Assembly (NCBI RefSeq): GCF_042432815.1
Contig: NZ_JBHLWM010000008.1
Location: forward strand, 806,001-870,000
DNA length: 64,000 nucleotides
Direction: 5' to 3'
DNA from: Rhodopseudomonas telluris
GTDB lineage: Bacteria > Pseudomonadota > Alphaproteobacteria > Rhizobiales > Xanthobacteraceae
In this document: positions 9,384 through 16,728 of the stretch, in pieces
Layout of the letters: each line of letters starts with the position of its first letter
Numbering within the stretch: the stretch's first letter is position 1
Notes under the pieces: generated by a model
What the model saw: the letters and a program-made list of their open reading frames with translations, nothing else
Databases searched by the model: none
What the model was told of the DNA's origin: nothing
Made by a program: the position numbers and the translations under genes

Positions 9384-9409
9384 AAAGGGCGTCCCGGAGG
9401 ACGCCCTTT
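9384..9409 (-). terminator. Rho-independent terminator of rplM-rpsI
   Basis: A perfect 11-bp inverted repeat AAAGGGCGTCC / GGACGCCCTTT with a 4-base loop. On the minus strand it is followed by a T-rich run (TTGTTTGTG). It starts 24 bases past the rpsI stop, where a strong operon terminator is expected. Confidence 0.9.
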
Positions 9410-9433
9410 GCAGAAAGTCGATGACGCGAAAGA

Positions 9434-9916
9434 TCAGCGCTTCGAGAACTGGAAGGAGCGGCGGGCCTTCGCCTTGCCGTACTTCTTACGCTCGACGACG
9501 CGGCTGTCGCGGGTCAGGAAGCCGCCCTTCTTGAGAACACCGCGCAGCTCCGGCTCGAAATTGGTGAGCGCCTTGGAGATGCCGTGACGAACCGCACCGG
9601 CCTGGCCGGACAGGCCGCCGCCGGCGACGGTGCAGATCACGTCGTACTGACCGGCACGCGCCGCGGCGACCAGCGGCTGCTGGATCATCATGCGCAACAC
9701 CGGGCGGGCGAAGTAGACCTCGACCTCACGCGAATTGACGGTGACCTTGCCGGCGCCCGGCTTGATCCAGACGCGTGCGACCGCGTCCTTGCGCTTGCCG
9801 GTCGCGTAGGCGCGGCCCTGCTTGTCGACCTTCTTGGTGTAGGTCGGCGAGTCCGTGCCGGCGACAGCGGTCTTCAGCGCGCCGAGCTGATCGAGAGACT
9901 GAATGGTTTCGGACAT
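9434..9916 (-). CDS. rpsI: 30S ribosomal protein S9
   Basis: Component of the small ribosomal subunit head whose C-terminal tail reaches the P-site tRNA. It is 160 aa, with the alphaproteobacterial N-terminal extension (about 30 residues) before the S9 core. Diagnostic segments are YATGKRKDAVARVWIKPG, GGGLSGQAGAVRHGISKAL and the C-terminal KKYGKAKARRSFQFSKR, which ends in the conserved Lys-Arg. It begins one base after the rplM stop, so the two genes are co-transcribed, as in almost all bacteria. Confidence 0.98.
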   Translation of the reverse strand: MSETIQSLDQLGALKTAVAGTDSPTYTKKVDKQGRAYATGKRKDAVARVWIKPGAGKVTVNSREVEVYFARPVLRMMIQQPLVAAARAGQYDVICTVAGGGLSGQAGAVRHGISKALTNFEPELRGVLKKGGFLTRDSRVVERKKYGKAKARRSFQFSKR

Positions 9917-9917
9917 C

Positions 9918-10382
9918 TTATGCAGCCCTCGTGTTCTTGCGGTTCAGCGCGGCGATGTCGACCTTCTCCGGCTGCTGAGCTTCGTGCGGGTGCTCGGCGC
10001 CAGGATAGACGCGCAGATTGCCCATCTGGACACGGCCGAGCGGACCACGCGGGATCATACGCTCGATCGCCTTCTCGACGACGCGCTCCGGGAAACGACC
10101 CTCGAGGATCGCCTTCGCAGTGCGCTCCTTGATGCCGCCGATGAAGCCGGTGTGGTGGTAATAGACCTTATTGTCGCGCTTGCGACCGGTCAGCACAACC
10201 TTGGCGGCGTTGATGATGATGACATTGTCGCCGCAATCGACGTGCGGCGTGTAAGTCGGGAGATGCTTGCCGCGCAGCCGCATCGCGACCAGCGTGGCGA
10301 GCCGGCCGACCACGAGACCAGTGGCGTCAATAATGACCCACTTCTTCGTGACTTCGGCGGGCTTGGCCGAAAACGTCTTCAT
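9918..10382 (-). CDS. rplM: 50S ribosomal protein L13
   Basis: Early-assembly large-subunit protein, 154 aa, the usual length. Diagnostic segments are KWVIIDATGLVVGRLAT near residue 14, HVDCGDNVIIINAAKV, and KAIERMIPRGPLGR near residue 105. It is the first gene of the rplM-rpsI operon. A plausible housekeeping promoter lies about 55-85 bases upstream, and a strong hairpin terminator follows rpsI. Confidence 0.98.
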   Translation of the reverse strand: MKTFSAKPAEVTKKWVIIDATGLVVGRLATLVAMRLRGKHLPTYTPHVDCGDNVIIINAAKVVLTGRKRDNKVYYHHTGFIGGIKERTAKAILEGRFPERVVEKAIERMIPRGPLGRVQMGNLRVYPGAEHPHEAQQPEKVDIAALNRKNTRAA

Positions 10383-10436
10383 GAGAATTGATCCATGACA
10401 GGGGGAAATTCGGCGCGATGCACCGGACTTGGCGCG

Positions 10437-10465
10437 CTTGTAGATAACCCCCGGGCCGTCGTCAA
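10437..10465 (-). promoter_or_regulatory. Probable sigma-70 promoter for rplM-rpsI
   Basis: On the minus strand TTGACG is followed after 17 bases by TACAAG, close to the alphaproteobacterial housekeeping consensus. It lies 55 bases upstream of the rplM start. Assigned by eye only; no other -35/-10 pair in this gap is better. Confidence 0.55.
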
Positions 10466-10537
10466 TCCCCGCTGGTCCAGAATAATCTAACCATTTCAGC
10501 TAGTTGCAAATATGGTGCTATAATACCCTCAAAAAGA

Positions 10538-10966
10538 TCAAGTCATTGGAATGGAATAGGTCGACGTGACATGGGCAATCGGGTCCGGCGACGTCCCCGA
10601 CAGCAGCGACACCTCCCCGACGGCCAGCCGCTTGCCGAGCTTCAGCAGCCGCGCCACCGCGACCACGTCCTGCCCGGGTTGGCCCTTGCGGAGGAAATTG
10701 ATGTTGAGATTGGTGGTGACGGCCAGTGCGACCGGGCCGATGGCCGATAGCAGCACCACGTACATGGCGAAGTCGGCCAGAGCCATCAGCGTCGGCCCTG
10801 AGACGGTTCCGCCGGGGCGCAGCATGCGGTCGCTGTAGCGTTGCCGTAACAGAGACGTGCGACCATCCGCGGATTCAATCGCGATGTCGCCATGGCTGAA
10901 CGCCTGCGGGAACTCGCGATTCAAAAACGTTTCGAGTTCGGCTACGCTCATTCTCGCATGTGTCAT
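10538..10966 (-). CDS. PaaI-type hotdog-fold thioesterase
   Basis: A 142-residue single hotdog domain expected to hydrolyse acyl-CoA thioesters. The core reads RMLRPGGTVSGPTLMALAD, where an HGG-type motif is usual; PGG replaces HGG here. It is followed by the helix ADFAMYVVLLSAIG and the strand AVTTNLNINFLRKG. The start ATG at 10966 follows AGGGCGGG at good spacing; ATG 10951 is also possible. It is divergent from the enoyl-CoA hydratase homologue with 88 bases between, so the two may share control and an acyl-CoA substrate, which is inference. Confidence 0.82.
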   Translation of the reverse strand: MTHARMSVAELETFLNREFPQAFSHGDIAIESADGRTSLLRQRYSDRMLRPGGTVSGPTLMALADFAMYVVLLSAIGPVALAVTTNLNINFLRKGQPGQDVVAVARLLKLGKRLAVGEVSLLSGTSPDPIAHVTSTYSIPMT

Positions 10967-11054
10967 GTCGTTCCCGCCCTGCTCTCGCTTCGACGGGTTT
11001 GTTACAATAAGGTGACGCTCGTTCCCAGCGCTGGATTCCCCTTCGGATGATTTC

Positions 11055-11882
11055 ATGACAGCCCTGCCCGTCATCGCGGCGACCGCCCCGTCGCCGATCC
11101 TGCTGCGCGAAACGATCGACGGTGGTGTCGCGGTGCTGACGCTGAATCGGCCCGCCGCCCGCAACAGCCTGTCGCTCGAACTGATCGCCGATCTGCACGC
11201 CGCTCTGGATCTGATCGCGCGAGACGATGGCGTCCGCGCCGTCGTCATCGCCGCCAACGGCCCGGCATTCTGCGCCGGCCACGATCTCAAGGAGCTGACC
11301 GCGCATCGCAACGATGCCGATCGCGGCCGCGCCAGCTTCAGCCGGACGATGACCGCCTGCAGCGCGATGATGCAGGCGATCGTGCTGCTGCCGAAGCCGG
11401 TAATCGCGGCGGTGCAAGGCATCGCGACCGCGGCCGGTTGTCAGCTGGTCGCGAGCTGCGATCTCGCGATCGCTTCGGAGCAGGCCGGCTTTGCGACGCC
11501 GGGCGTCGATATCGGCCTGTTCTGCTCGACCCCGATGGTGGCGCTGTCGCGCAACGTGCCGCGCAAGCAGGCGATGCACATGCTGCTGACCGGCGAGCCG
11601 GTCCCCGCCGCCGAGGCGCGTGCGATCGGCCTCATCAACAACGTGGTGCCGCACGGCACCGAACGCGACGCGGCGATCGCGCTCGCGCAGAGAATTGCCC
11701 GCAAGTCGTCACACACCATCAAGGTCGGCAAGGAAGCGTTCTACAAGCAGGCCGAATTGAGCCTCACCGACGCCTACCACTACGCCTCGCAGGTCATGAC
11801 CGACAACATGATGGCCCAGGATGCGGAGGAAGGCATCTGCGCGTTTCTCGAAAAGCGCGAGCCGGAGTGGAAGGACAAGTGA
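11055..11882 (+). CDS. Enoyl-CoA hydratase/isomerase family protein (ECHDC3-like)
   Basis: Crotonase fold, 275 aa. LNRPAARNSLSLELIADL, the oxyanion-hole region FCAGHDLKEL and VQGIATAAGCQLVASCDLAI are clear. The two catalytic glutamates of classical hydratases are both absent: the usual G-C-E-L reads G-C-Q-L, and the usual P-E-I reads P-G-V. Hydration of a double bond by the standard mechanism is therefore unlikely; other crotonase chemistry (isomerase, hydrolase, unknown) is possible. The C-terminal crotonase helix (EGICAFLEKREPEWKDK) is intact. It is followed by a palindromic repeat and then the CoA-binding protein gene. Confidence 0.85.
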   Translation: MTALPVIAATAPSPILLRETIDGGVAVLTLNRPAARNSLSLELIADLHAALDLIARDDGVRAVVIAANGPAFCAGHDLKELTAHRNDADRGRASFSRTMTACSAMMQAIVLLPKPVIAAVQGIATAAGCQLVASCDLAIASEQAGFATPGVDIGLFCSTPMVALSRNVPRKQAMHMLLTGEPVPAAEARAIGLINNVVPHGTERDAAIALAQRIARKSSHTIKVGKEAFYKQAELSLTDAYHYASQVMTDNMMAQDAEEGICAFLEKREPEWKDK

Positions 11883-11896
11883 GCAACCAGCACGAG

Positions 11897-11994
11897 CCTC
11901 ATCCTGAGGAGCGGCCGCAGGCCGCGTCTCGAAGGATGATAGACCCAAAACTCATGGTTCGAGACGGCGCCTTCGGCGCCTCCTCACCATGAGG
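11897..11994. repeat. Bradyrhizobiaceae-type palindromic intergenic repeat, family A
   Basis: Two related half-units face each other. The left begins CCTCATCCTGAGGAG and contains the hairpin GCGGCC-GCA-GGCCGC then CGTCTCGAAGGATGA. The right begins TCATGGTTCGAGACG and contains GGCGCC-TTC-GGCGCC, ending CTCCTCACCATGAGG. The transcript would fold into a long stem with two side hairpins. A 16-base remnant of the right half recurs at 47087-47102 in reverse orientation. As I recall, such elements occur in many copies in this family's genomes. Confidence 0.75.
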
Positions 11995-12014
11995 ACCTCG
12001 GATATGTTGAGCAG

Positions 12015-12599
12015 ATGAATCACGACAGCTACCCCGACAACTACATCCGCCAGATCCTCAACGGCGTGAAGACGATCGCGATGGTCGGGGCGTCGCCGCA
12101 AAATGTACGGCCGAGTTACTTCGCGTTCAAATATCTCGCGGAGCGCGGCTACGACATGATTCCGATCAACCCTGGCCAGGTCGGCAAGTCACTGCTCGGC
12201 AAGCCGTTCGTGGCCAGCTTGCGCGACATCGAGCGTCCGGTCGACATGGTCGATATCTTCCGCGCCTCCGCGCATGTGATGCCGATCGTCGAGGACGCGC
12301 TTGCGCTGGTGCCGCAGCCGAAAGTGATCTGGATGCAGCTCGGTGTTCGCAACGACGAGGCCGCGGCGCTTGCCGAAGCCGCGGGGCTCAAGGTCGTGAT
12401 GAACCGCTGCCCGAAGATCGAATACGGCCGGCTGTCTTCTGAGATCTCGTGGATGGGTGTCAATTCGCGGACGCTCAGCTCCAAGCGTGCCCCCGCTCCG
12501 GTCAAGGGCATGCGCCTGTCGCTCGATCGCACCAGCCTCGCGGGAGCCGATACCGTCGCGTCGGATCGCGCCGTGCGCGAACGCGGCGAGAGCAACTAA
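12015..12599 (+). CDS. CoA-binding (YccU-like) protein
   Basis: A 194-residue protein dominated by a Rossmann CoA_binding domain: IAMVGASPQNVRPSYFAFKY near residue 20, YDMIPINPGQVGKSLLG, VDMVDIFRASAHV and VIWMQLGVRNDEAA. The conserved VVMNRCPKIEYGRL follows. Homologues bind CoA or acyl-CoA, but no reaction is established. The C-terminal 40 residues are basic and low in conservation. It precedes metY by 90 bases on the same strand and may be co-transcribed with it. Confidence 0.82.
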   Translation: MNHDSYPDNYIRQILNGVKTIAMVGASPQNVRPSYFAFKYLAERGYDMIPINPGQVGKSLLGKPFVASLRDIERPVDMVDIFRASAHVMPIVEDALALVPQPKVIWMQLGVRNDEAAALAEAAGLKVVMNRCPKIEYGRLSSEISWMGVNSRTLSSKRAPAPVKGMRLSLDRTSLAGADTVASDRAVRERGESN

Positions 12600-12629
12600 G
12601 GAAGCAATCGCCATCGACCTTGCTTGACC

Positions 12630-12662
12630 TTCCGCCGGGTTGCGCTCAGATAGCGGGAAACC
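12630..12662 (+). promoter_or_regulatory. Possible H-type pseudoknot in the metY leader
   Basis: TTCCGC (12630-12635) can pair with GCGGGA (12653-12658). GGTT in its loop (12638-12641) can pair with AACC (12659-12662) immediately 3' of the first stem. That geometry is an H-type pseudoknot, the general shape of several SAM-binding riboswitches, placed 16 bases before the metY Shine-Dalgarno GGAGG (12678-12682). The sequence does not match the SAM-II consensus as I remember it. Assignment as a riboswitch is inference. Confidence 0.3.
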
Positions 12663-12689
12663 ATCAGCCCAATCGACGGAGGATCGACC

Positions 12690-13970
12690 ATGACCGAACG
12701 CAGCCCGGGATTTGCCACGCTTGCGATTCACGCAGGCGCGCAGCCGGATCCCACCACCGGGGCGCGGGCGACGCCGATCTACCAGACCACGTCCTTCGTC
12801 TTCAACGATGCCGACCACGCCGCCTCGCTGTTCGGCCTTCAGGCGTTCGGCAATATCTACACCCGCATCACCAATCCGACGACGGCGGTGCTCGAAGAGC
12901 GCGTCGCGGCGCTCGAAGGCGGCACCGCCGCGCTCGCGACCGCGTCGGGTCATGCGGCGCAGCTCGTCGCGCTGCAGCAACTGTTGCAGCCCGGCGATGA
13001 ATTTATCGCCGCGCGAAAACTCTATGGCGGCTCGATCAATCAGTTCACCCACGCCTTCAAGAGCTTCGGCTGGAACGTGGTGTGGGCCGATCCGGACGAT
13101 TTGCCGAGCTTCCAGCGCGCCGTCAGCCCGAAGACCAAGGCGATCTTCATCGAGTCGATCGCGAATCCGGCCGGCAGCATCACCGACATCGAGGCGATCG
13201 CCGAAGTGGCGCGCAACGCCCACGTGCCGCTGATCGTCGACAACACGCTGGCGACGCCCTATCTGATCCGCCCGATCGACCACGGCGCCGACATCGTCGT
13301 GCACTCGCTGACCAAGTTTCTCGGCGGCCACGGCAACTCGCTCGGCGGCATCATCGTCGACGCCGGCACCTTCGACTGGTCGAAGGACGGCAAGTATCCG
13401 ATGCTGAGCGAACCGCGCCCCGAATATCACGGCCTGAAAATCCAGGAGACGTTCGGCAACTTCGCCTTCGCGATCGCCTGCCGCGTGCTCGGCCTGCGCG
13501 ACCTCGGTCCGGCGCTGTCGCCATTCAACGCCTTCCTGCTACTGACCGGCATCGAGACGCTGCCCCTGCGGATGCAGAAGCATTGCGAGAACGCCAAGGC
13601 GATCGCCGAATTCCTGTCGACCCACAAGGCAGTGTCGGCGGTGAATTACTCGGGCCTGGCGTCGAGCAAGTACAACGCCCTCGCCCGCAAATATGCGCCG
13701 AAGGGCGCCGGCGCGGTGTTCACCTTCAGCCTCAAGGGCGGCTATCAGGCCGGCGTCGATCTGGTCTCCAACCTCAAGCTGTTCTCGCATCTGGCCAATG
13801 TCGGCGACACGCGCTCGCTGATCATTCACCCGGCCTCGACCACGCACAGCCAGCTCGACGATGCGCAGAAGACCGCAGCCGGCGCTGCGCCCGACATGGT
13901 CCGCGTCTCGATCGGCATCGAGGACAAGGAAGACCTGATCGCCGATCTCGACGAGGCGCTGGGCGGCTGA
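12690..13970 (+). CDS. metY: O-acetylhomoserine sulfhydrylase
   Basis: PLP enzyme making homocysteine from O-acetylhomoserine and sulfide, a direct step in methionine synthesis; 426 aa, the normal length. Family landmarks are LAIHAGAQPDPTTGARATPI, YQTTSFVFNDADHAASLF, YTRITNPTTAVLEERVAALEGG, and the PLP-lysine segment VVHSLTKFLGGHGNSLGG near residue 210. The C-terminal RVSIGIEDKEDLIADLDEAL is also present. The ATG at 12690 follows GGAGG with seven bases spacing. The leader may fold into a pseudoknot. A cystathionine synthase/lyase is less likely given the length and the LGG-containing insertion typical of MetY. Confidence 0.92.
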   Translation: MTERSPGFATLAIHAGAQPDPTTGARATPIYQTTSFVFNDADHAASLFGLQAFGNIYTRITNPTTAVLEERVAALEGGTAALATASGHAAQLVALQQLLQPGDEFIAARKLYGGSINQFTHAFKSFGWNVVWADPDDLPSFQRAVSPKTKAIFIESIANPAGSITDIEAIAEVARNAHVPLIVDNTLATPYLIRPIDHGADIVVHSLTKFLGGHGNSLGGIIVDAGTFDWSKDGKYPMLSEPRPEYHGLKIQETFGNFAFAIACRVLGLRDLGPALSPFNAFLLLTGIETLPLRMQKHCENAKAIAEFLSTHKAVSAVNYSGLASSKYNALARKYAPKGAGAVFTFSLKGGYQAGVDLVSNLKLFSHLANVGDTRSLIIHPASTTHSQLDDAQKTAAGAAPDMVRVSIGIEDKEDLIADLDEALGG

Positions 13971-13996
13971 CGCCGCGGCGTCGCGGGGGATCGGCG

Positions 13997-14569
13997 ATGA
14001 TCGGCCATTTCGAATCGCGGCGGCTCGAGCAGCTCAGCAACACCATCTTCGGTGTGGCGATGACGCTGCTGGCCTATCAGGCCCCGCGTGAGAAATTCGC
14101 CAGCGCCGATCCGCAGTGGCATGAGATCTGGCACCTCTACGGTGCCTTCCTGTCGACGCTGCTGCTCAGCTTCATCGTCGCCGGAATGTTCTGGTACAGT
14201 CACCAGCGCAGGCTGACTTATGCGACCGACGCAGGTCGCATCGAAGTGCTGGTGAACCTGTTCTTTCTGCTGTCGATCATCGTGCTCCCGGTGACCTGCG
14301 GCCTGTACGGCAACAACTACGACTCGCCCAACATCACCACGCTCTACAGCTTCAATCTGCTTATGATTTCGCTGTTCAACACGGTGCTGTGGGCGATCGC
14401 TGTCGCACGCAAGCGCGACTGGCTGACGTTGATCACGCCGGCCTCCGCGCTCGTGGTAATGAGCGCCGCCTTCGTGGGATGCCTGATCGACCCGCATTGG
14501 CCGAAATTCATCTGGCCGCTGGCGTTTCTGTCGCCCGCAATCAGCGCATGGATCGAGAGGCGGCGTTAG
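13997..14569 (+). CDS. TMEM175/DUF1211-family membrane protein
   Basis: A 190-residue protein with about five to six membrane helices. The N-terminus RRLEQLSNTIFGVAMTLLAY aligns with the first-helix motif of TMEM175 channels, where R-x(3)-FSD is usual. Here it is R-x(3)-LSN, so the conserved Phe and Asp are both changed. Prokaryotic TMEM175 proteins are potassium-selective channels; with this motif altered, conductance and selectivity are uncertain. The start ATG at 13997 is 26 bases past metY, so it is probably read from the metY transcript. The open frame upstream of 13997 overlaps metY and is not coding. Confidence 0.75.
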   Translation: MIGHFESRRLEQLSNTIFGVAMTLLAYQAPREKFASADPQWHEIWHLYGAFLSTLLLSFIVAGMFWYSHQRRLTYATDAGRIEVLVNLFFLLSIIVLPVTCGLYGNNYDSPNITTLYSFNLLMISLFNTVLWAIAVARKRDWLTLITPASALVVMSAAFVGCLIDPHWPKFIWPLAFLSPAISAWIERRR

Positions 14570-14760
14570 CTGCCCGAGCAGCGCGACAGGGCAACTTTTA
14601 AGGCTCGCCGAACGGCTGCGAAGTCCTCATCTGGGCATGCCGACCTTCGTCAGAGGATCGGGGGCGACAATGGTTTGGCCGCCGCGGTTATCAAACGACA
14701 GGCGATGCAGACCCATTCATTGCAGACTGGATCTGCATGCCGAGGAGGAAAAAGCCGGAG

Positions 14761-15840
14761 CTAAGGCAGTCCCGGGTTGACGAGTAGTTTGATGCATTCA
14801 TCGGCGTTCGAAAGCGCCGAAAAGGCATCAGCCACGCCCCCGCGGCCGACAGTCCCGGAGATGAGCGGCGCGACGTCGCAGTATCCCTCGGCGATCGCGT
14901 GCAGCGTGGCGGCGAATTCACCGGGGCTGTAGCCGAACACGAAGCGCAAGGAGAGCTGTTTGTTGATCGCCAGCGATGGCTCGATCGTATCGCTTTCCAT
15001 ACAGACGCCCACTACGATGATCGTCGCCGTGGGCGGTGATTTCTCGATCAGTTGCTGCAGCATGCCCGGCACGCCGACGCATTCGAACACGACGGCATCG
15101 CGGACGGTGCGACCCTGCAGAGTAGCTGCGCCAAAACTCGCCAGTGTTGCAGGAACATCAAGAGACTCCCAGCGGTCATGCGGCGAATGCTCGCGGGGAT
15201 CGATCACTTCGTCGGCGCCGAGCGCCACGGCGGCGGCACGGCGGTGTGGCGAGAAATCGCTGGCGATCACCGGGCCGATCCCCCGCGCCTTGAGCGCGGC
15301 GATCACCGACAGGCCCACCGGGCCGCAGCCGATCACAAGCGCCACGCTGCGCGGTGTCAGCGGTGCACTCGCAACGGCATGAGCTCCAACGGCCATCGGC
15401 TCGGTGAGTGCGGCGCGGGCTTCATCGAGCCCATTCGGCACCTCGAGCAACAGGGCCTCTTGGAGCACCATCCTTTCGGCAAAACCGCCCGGGAAGCGGT
15501 TCGAGTAACCGACAAGCTCGCTTCCCGCGGGGCCGAATGCGGCCGGTACGGAAACCACCTTGGAGCCTGGAGACAGCGTCTTTTTGCAACCAGGCCCGTA
15601 ATCGAGGACTTCGGCGCAGAATTCATGGCCGAACACCACGTCCTGAGTGGAGTCGAGGTTGCCTCGTCCGCCCGCGCGGCGGGTGAGCGCAATCATGTGG
15701 TCGAGGTGATGGAGCGCGTGAAGGTCCGATCCGCAGATCCCGCACACCAGCGTCTTCACCAACACCTGGCCCTCGCCTGGCGTTACTTCGGCAATGTCCG
15801 TATCGACCAACCGGCCGGCGCGCCTGACGACAGCCTTCAT
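14761..15840 (-). CDS. Zinc-dependent medium-chain alcohol dehydrogenase
   Basis: NAD(P)-dependent oxidoreductase of 359 aa. The catalytic-zinc ligands are in CGICGSDLHA (Cys39 area) and VFGHEFCAEV, and the Rossmann nucleotide motif is VIGCGPVGLSVIAALKARG near residue 170. The four-cysteine structural zinc lobe of classical ADHs is missing. Relatives include 2,3-butanediol and other secondary-alcohol or diol dehydrogenases. Its start overlaps the SDR stop by four bases (ATGA), so the two dehydrogenases are translationally coupled. They face the ThDP lyase gene, which suggests a role in reducing or oxidising acyloins, diols or aldehydes linked to that enzyme. Confidence 0.85.
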   Translation of the reverse strand: MKAVVRRAGRLVDTDIAEVTPGEGQVLVKTLVCGICGSDLHALHHLDHMIALTRRAGGRGNLDSTQDVVFGHEFCAEVLDYGPGCKKTLSPGSKVVSVPAAFGPAGSELVGYSNRFPGGFAERMVLQEALLLEVPNGLDEARAALTEPMAVGAHAVASAPLTPRSVALVIGCGPVGLSVIAALKARGIGPVIASDFSPHRRAAAVALGADEVIDPREHSPHDRWESLDVPATLASFGAATLQGRTVRDAVVFECVGVPGMLQQLIEKSPPTATIIVVGVCMESDTIEPSLAINKQLSLRFVFGYSPGEFAATLHAIAEGYCDVAPLISGTVGRGGVADAFSALSNADECIKLLVNPGLP

Positions 15841-16646
15841 TGTGCCTCTCCCGCCAAGGCGGCCATGACACGGGGTAGATTGGGTTGTCCGGTATGCGCG
15901 GTCAGTCCGCCATCGACGGGCACTGAGACTCCGGTGACGTAGGACGCGGCATCGGAGGCGAGAAAGACGATGACCTGCGCGATCTCCGCCGCACTTGCGA
16001 ACCGGCCCAGTGGCACCCGATCTTCCCAGTCGGAGCGGAGTCCCGGAATGCCTTGAATCCCGGCGAGGATCGGCGTGTCGACCGGACCAGGGCAGACCGC
16101 ATTGACCCTCACCCCATCGCGGGCATGATCAATTGCTGCAGTACGGGTCAGATTGATGACGCCGGCCTTGGCGGCATTGTACGCCGCGAAACCGAAATCA
16201 CCGGCCATGCCCGAGGCCGAGGCGGTGTTGACGATTGCCCCGGCCCCCTGCGCCACCATCACCGGCAGCACGGCCTTGCACCCGAAAAATACCCCGTCGA
16301 GATTGATCGCGAGGACCTTCCTCCATTCCTGCACCGGCAGTGCAGCGATCGATGACAGGCTGCCAATCCCGGCGTTGTTGACCAGCACATCGATCCGCCC
16401 GAAGGCCGCCACAGCGCCGTCGATCAGCGCTTTGACCGCGTCGAAATCGGATACATCGGTGGCGATGAACCGTGTGCGTTCGACTCCGAGTTCAGCGACC
16501 AAAGCACTGCCCGCGTCCGCGTCGAGATCGCCGATCACCAGACTCGCACCTTCGGCGTGAAGCAATCGTGCGGTTGCCGCGCCGATCCCCGACGCTCCAC
16601 CTGTGATGACCGCGACTCTGCCACCAAAGCGCGTGCGCTCATTCAT
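15837..16646 (-). CDS. Short-chain dehydrogenase/reductase
   Basis: A 269-residue classical SDR. The cofactor motif TGGASGIGAATARLL lies near residue 15, GDLDAD follows the second strand (Asp, favouring NAD), then NNAGIGS near 90. The catalytic Ser is in TASASGM and Tyr/Lys in AAYNAAKAG near 160. It ends with the usual GVSVPVDGG. RBS GGAGG lies seven bases before the ATG at 16646. It is the first gene of a two-gene unit with the downstream alcohol dehydrogenase, and is divergent from the lyase-TetR pair across an 82-base promoter region. A hydroxyketone/diol dehydrogenase role is inferred from context. Confidence 0.88.
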   Translation of the reverse strand: MNERTRFGGRVAVITGGASGIGAATARLLHAEGASLVIGDLDADAGSALVAELGVERTRFIATDVSDFDAVKALIDGAVAAFGRIDVLVNNAGIGSLSSIAALPVQEWRKVLAINLDGVFFGCKAVLPVMVAQGAGAIVNTASASGMAGDFGFAAYNAAKAGVINLTRTAAIDHARDGVRVNAVCPGPVDTPILAGIQGIPGLRSDWEDRVPLGRFASAAEIAQVIVFLASDAASYVTGVSVPVDGGLTAHTGQPNLPRVMAALAGEAQ

Positions 16647-16675
16647 CCCTTGTCCTCCCAGTTCGATGCTTATAC

Positions 16676-16691
16676 TTATAGCGCACTATAA
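16676..16691. promoter_or_regulatory. Candidate TetR operator between divergent SDR and lyase genes
   Basis: A perfect inverted repeat TTATAG-CGCA-CTATAA centred in the 82-base gap between the two divergent starts, within an AT-rich stretch that probably also holds both -10 regions. Both flanking genes carry a GGGAGGAC ribosome site. The TetR gene at 18465 is the obvious candidate binder. Confidence 0.55.
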
Positions 16692-16728
16692 TAACAGCGC
16701 CGCAGACGCTGCAACAGGGAGGACTATG

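Noticed and set aside
12601..12689. SAM-II riboswitch before metY
   Set aside because: The conserved SAM-II sequence elements I know are not there. Only a generic pseudoknot is possible, so it is listed as a low-confidence structure instead.
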